Positions 11,980 to 12,736 of a DNA stretch of 12,736 nt are shown here, piece after piece. The stretch covers positions 1 to 12,736 of the forward strand of contig NZ_CAJLKP010000114.1 in assembly GCF_905207245.1 (NCBI RefSeq), given 5' to 3'. How positions within the stretch are numbered: position 1 is the first letter of the stretch; every line of letters begins with the position of its first letter. Below the pieces are notes generated by a model that ran no database searches, was not told the origin of the DNA, and saw only the letters and a list, made by a program, of their open reading frames with translations. The position numbers and the translations under genes were made by a program. The DNA comes from an uncultured Bacteroides sp. (GTDB lineage Bacteria; Bacteroidota; Bacteroidia; Bacteroidales; Bacteroidaceae).

Positions 11980-12718
11980 TCAAATACGGGCAGAATTTTA
12001 TAAATTATTTCATACAAAGGCGTTATATCTAACATTTGCATTGATTTTAGCTGTTTTTGGTATCTTTTCCATAGGAGGTCAGCAACAATTTGTAGTATCT
12101 AGTTCCAGCGTAGATGAAACATGGAAGATAGGAGAAACCGTAGGATTTCTTGCTCGTGCATATAGTGATCAGGTACATCCAATGATTGAAGAAATTATAA
12201 GGACTGCCACGTCTTATACGGTATTTTTCTGGCTGATTGTTCTTATATTTTCTGTTGTTTTCTTTTCCAGAGAATATACAGATTCAACGATTAAAATTGC
12301 GATTGCAAGTGGACAAAGCCGACTAAAATTCTTTATTGCAAAGTATATCGTGATTACTGTTACCAGCATCATTTTATATTTTTCATTTATTATGGTTGCA
12401 TTTATAATTGAATGTACAAAATACAATGTGCCGATACAATTACTTCCAATGTTGAAAATTGCAGGGCTAAATTGCATGGTTATGGGAGCCTTTATCGGTA
12501 TTACACTCATGCTGTGTGTGATATTTAAGCATACAGCTATTGTGGTAGGAACTATGTCATTATTTACTTTTAGCGGACCTCTTATTTATATGATGACATG
12601 GGATAATATGTCTGCTCAATCGTGGCGAGTTCTAACGTACTTAAAAATCAATCCGATGTATTATTGGATGAATACGTGTTCTGATAATAGAAACTTATCA
12701 CGGTCTAACCACTTCTAA
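11972..12718 (+). CDS. ABC-2 type permease, probably truncated at the C-terminus
   Basis: Membrane partner of the preceding ATPase, 248 residues. It starts MYNQIRAEFYKLFHTKALYL, typical of LanE/LanG and BcrB-like permeases. Five hydrophobic segments are visible at about 17-35, 81-98, 121-146, 160-185 and 187-210, with the large outside loop between the first two. The motif FFSREYTDSTIKIAIASGQSR (intracellular loop) is characteristic. Such permeases normally have six segments; here the frame ends in a polar tail (NTCSDNRNLSRSNHF) soon after KINPMYYWMN, where the last segment would be expected. The end of the window prevents seeing what follows. Likely broken by an insertion or frameshift near 12670-12690, so function is doubtful, though a shorter natural variant is possible. 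Confidence 0.8.
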   Translation: MYNQIRAEFYKLFHTKALYLTFALILAVFGIFSIGGQQQFVVSSSSVDETWKIGETVGFLARAYSDQVHPMIEEIIRTATSYTVFFWLIVLIFSVVFFSREYTDSTIKIAIASGQSRLKFFIAKYIVITVTSIILYFSFIMVAFIIECTKYNVPIQLLPMLKIAGLNCMVMGAFIGITLMLCVIFKHTAIVVGTMSLFTFSGPLIYMMTWDNMSAQSWRVLTYLKINPMYYWMNTCSDNRNLSRSNHF

Positions 12719-12736
12719 ACCCCTGCAATTACGCTG

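Larger units (their letters stand above)
1..12736. mobile_element. Internal fragment of an integrative and conjugative element (ICE)
   Basis: The mobility call rests on the co-occurrence of a conjugation-type topoisomerase III, a MobC relaxosome protein, a DUF3789-like microprotein, a Cys-rich VLP-type protein and a run of co-directional hypothetical genes with overlapping stops and starts. Cargo typical of such elements (AbiE, ThyX/dUTPase, XRE/SLOG, regulator plus ABC transporter) flanks this core. No integrase, relaxase, coupling protein, type IV secretion gene or attachment site is visible, so the ends lie outside the window. A mobilizable element rather than a self-transmissible one cannot be excluded. 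Confidence 0.72.

Noticed and set aside
1..12736. CRISPR array, tRNA or rRNA genes
   Set aside because: No regularly spaced repeats, cloverleaf-like sequences or ribosomal RNA segments were seen on either strand.

Overview
The window looks like the inside of an integrative and conjugative element (ICE) from a Bacillota host, probably a Clostridia/Lachnospiraceae-type gut anaerobe. The evidence is the strong AGGAGG-type ribosome binding sites, the frequent GTG/TTG (and apparently ATT) starts, and a co-directional series of genes typical of such elements: a small DUF3789-like membrane protein, a conjugation-type topoisomerase III, a Cys-rich VLP-type protein, several ICE-only hypotheticals and a MobC relaxosome protein. 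No integrase, attachment site, relaxase or type IV secretion gene lies in the window, so this is an internal fragment.

Layout. Positions 54-1788 hold a self-contained AbiE-type type IV toxin-antitoxin/abortive-infection cassette: a promoter buried in a 34-base palindrome, the antitoxin/regulator abiEi, the nucleotidyltransferase toxin abiEii and a terminator hairpin. Positions 1805-3295 hold a tightly overlapping nucleotide cassette: a small phage-like helical protein, a divergent flavin-dependent thymidylate synthase (ThyX) and a dUTPase. Positions 3415-4388 hold a divergent pair, an XRE regulator on the minus strand and a SLOG-fold (YspA/DUF1273-like) protein on the plus strand, whose two promoters share an identical 10-base box. 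Positions 4454-10204 are the conjugation/DNA-processing operon: DUF3789-like microprotein, topB, five poorly characterised ICE proteins and mobC. A 113-base segment bounded by 17-base inverted repeats sits between two of these genes.

Directly after mobC, where a relaxase would be expected, the sequence becomes visibly AT-rich. An OmpR-type response regulator, a BcrA/LanF-like ABC ATPase and an ABC-2 permease follow (10336-12718). This is probably inserted peptide-antibiotic resistance/immunity cargo. The permease seems to lose its last membrane segment, and no histidine kinase is in view.

Working together (inference): MobC and TopB belong to DNA processing for transfer. ThyX and dUTPase would let the element make dTMP and remove dUTP. 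AbiE would stabilise the element and protect against phage. The XRE/SLOG pair is a small regulated accessory locus. The regulator/ABC block probably responds to cell-envelope peptides. Two terminator hairpins are followed almost at once by the next ribosome binding site with no room for a promoter, which suggests read-through or antitermination along the element.
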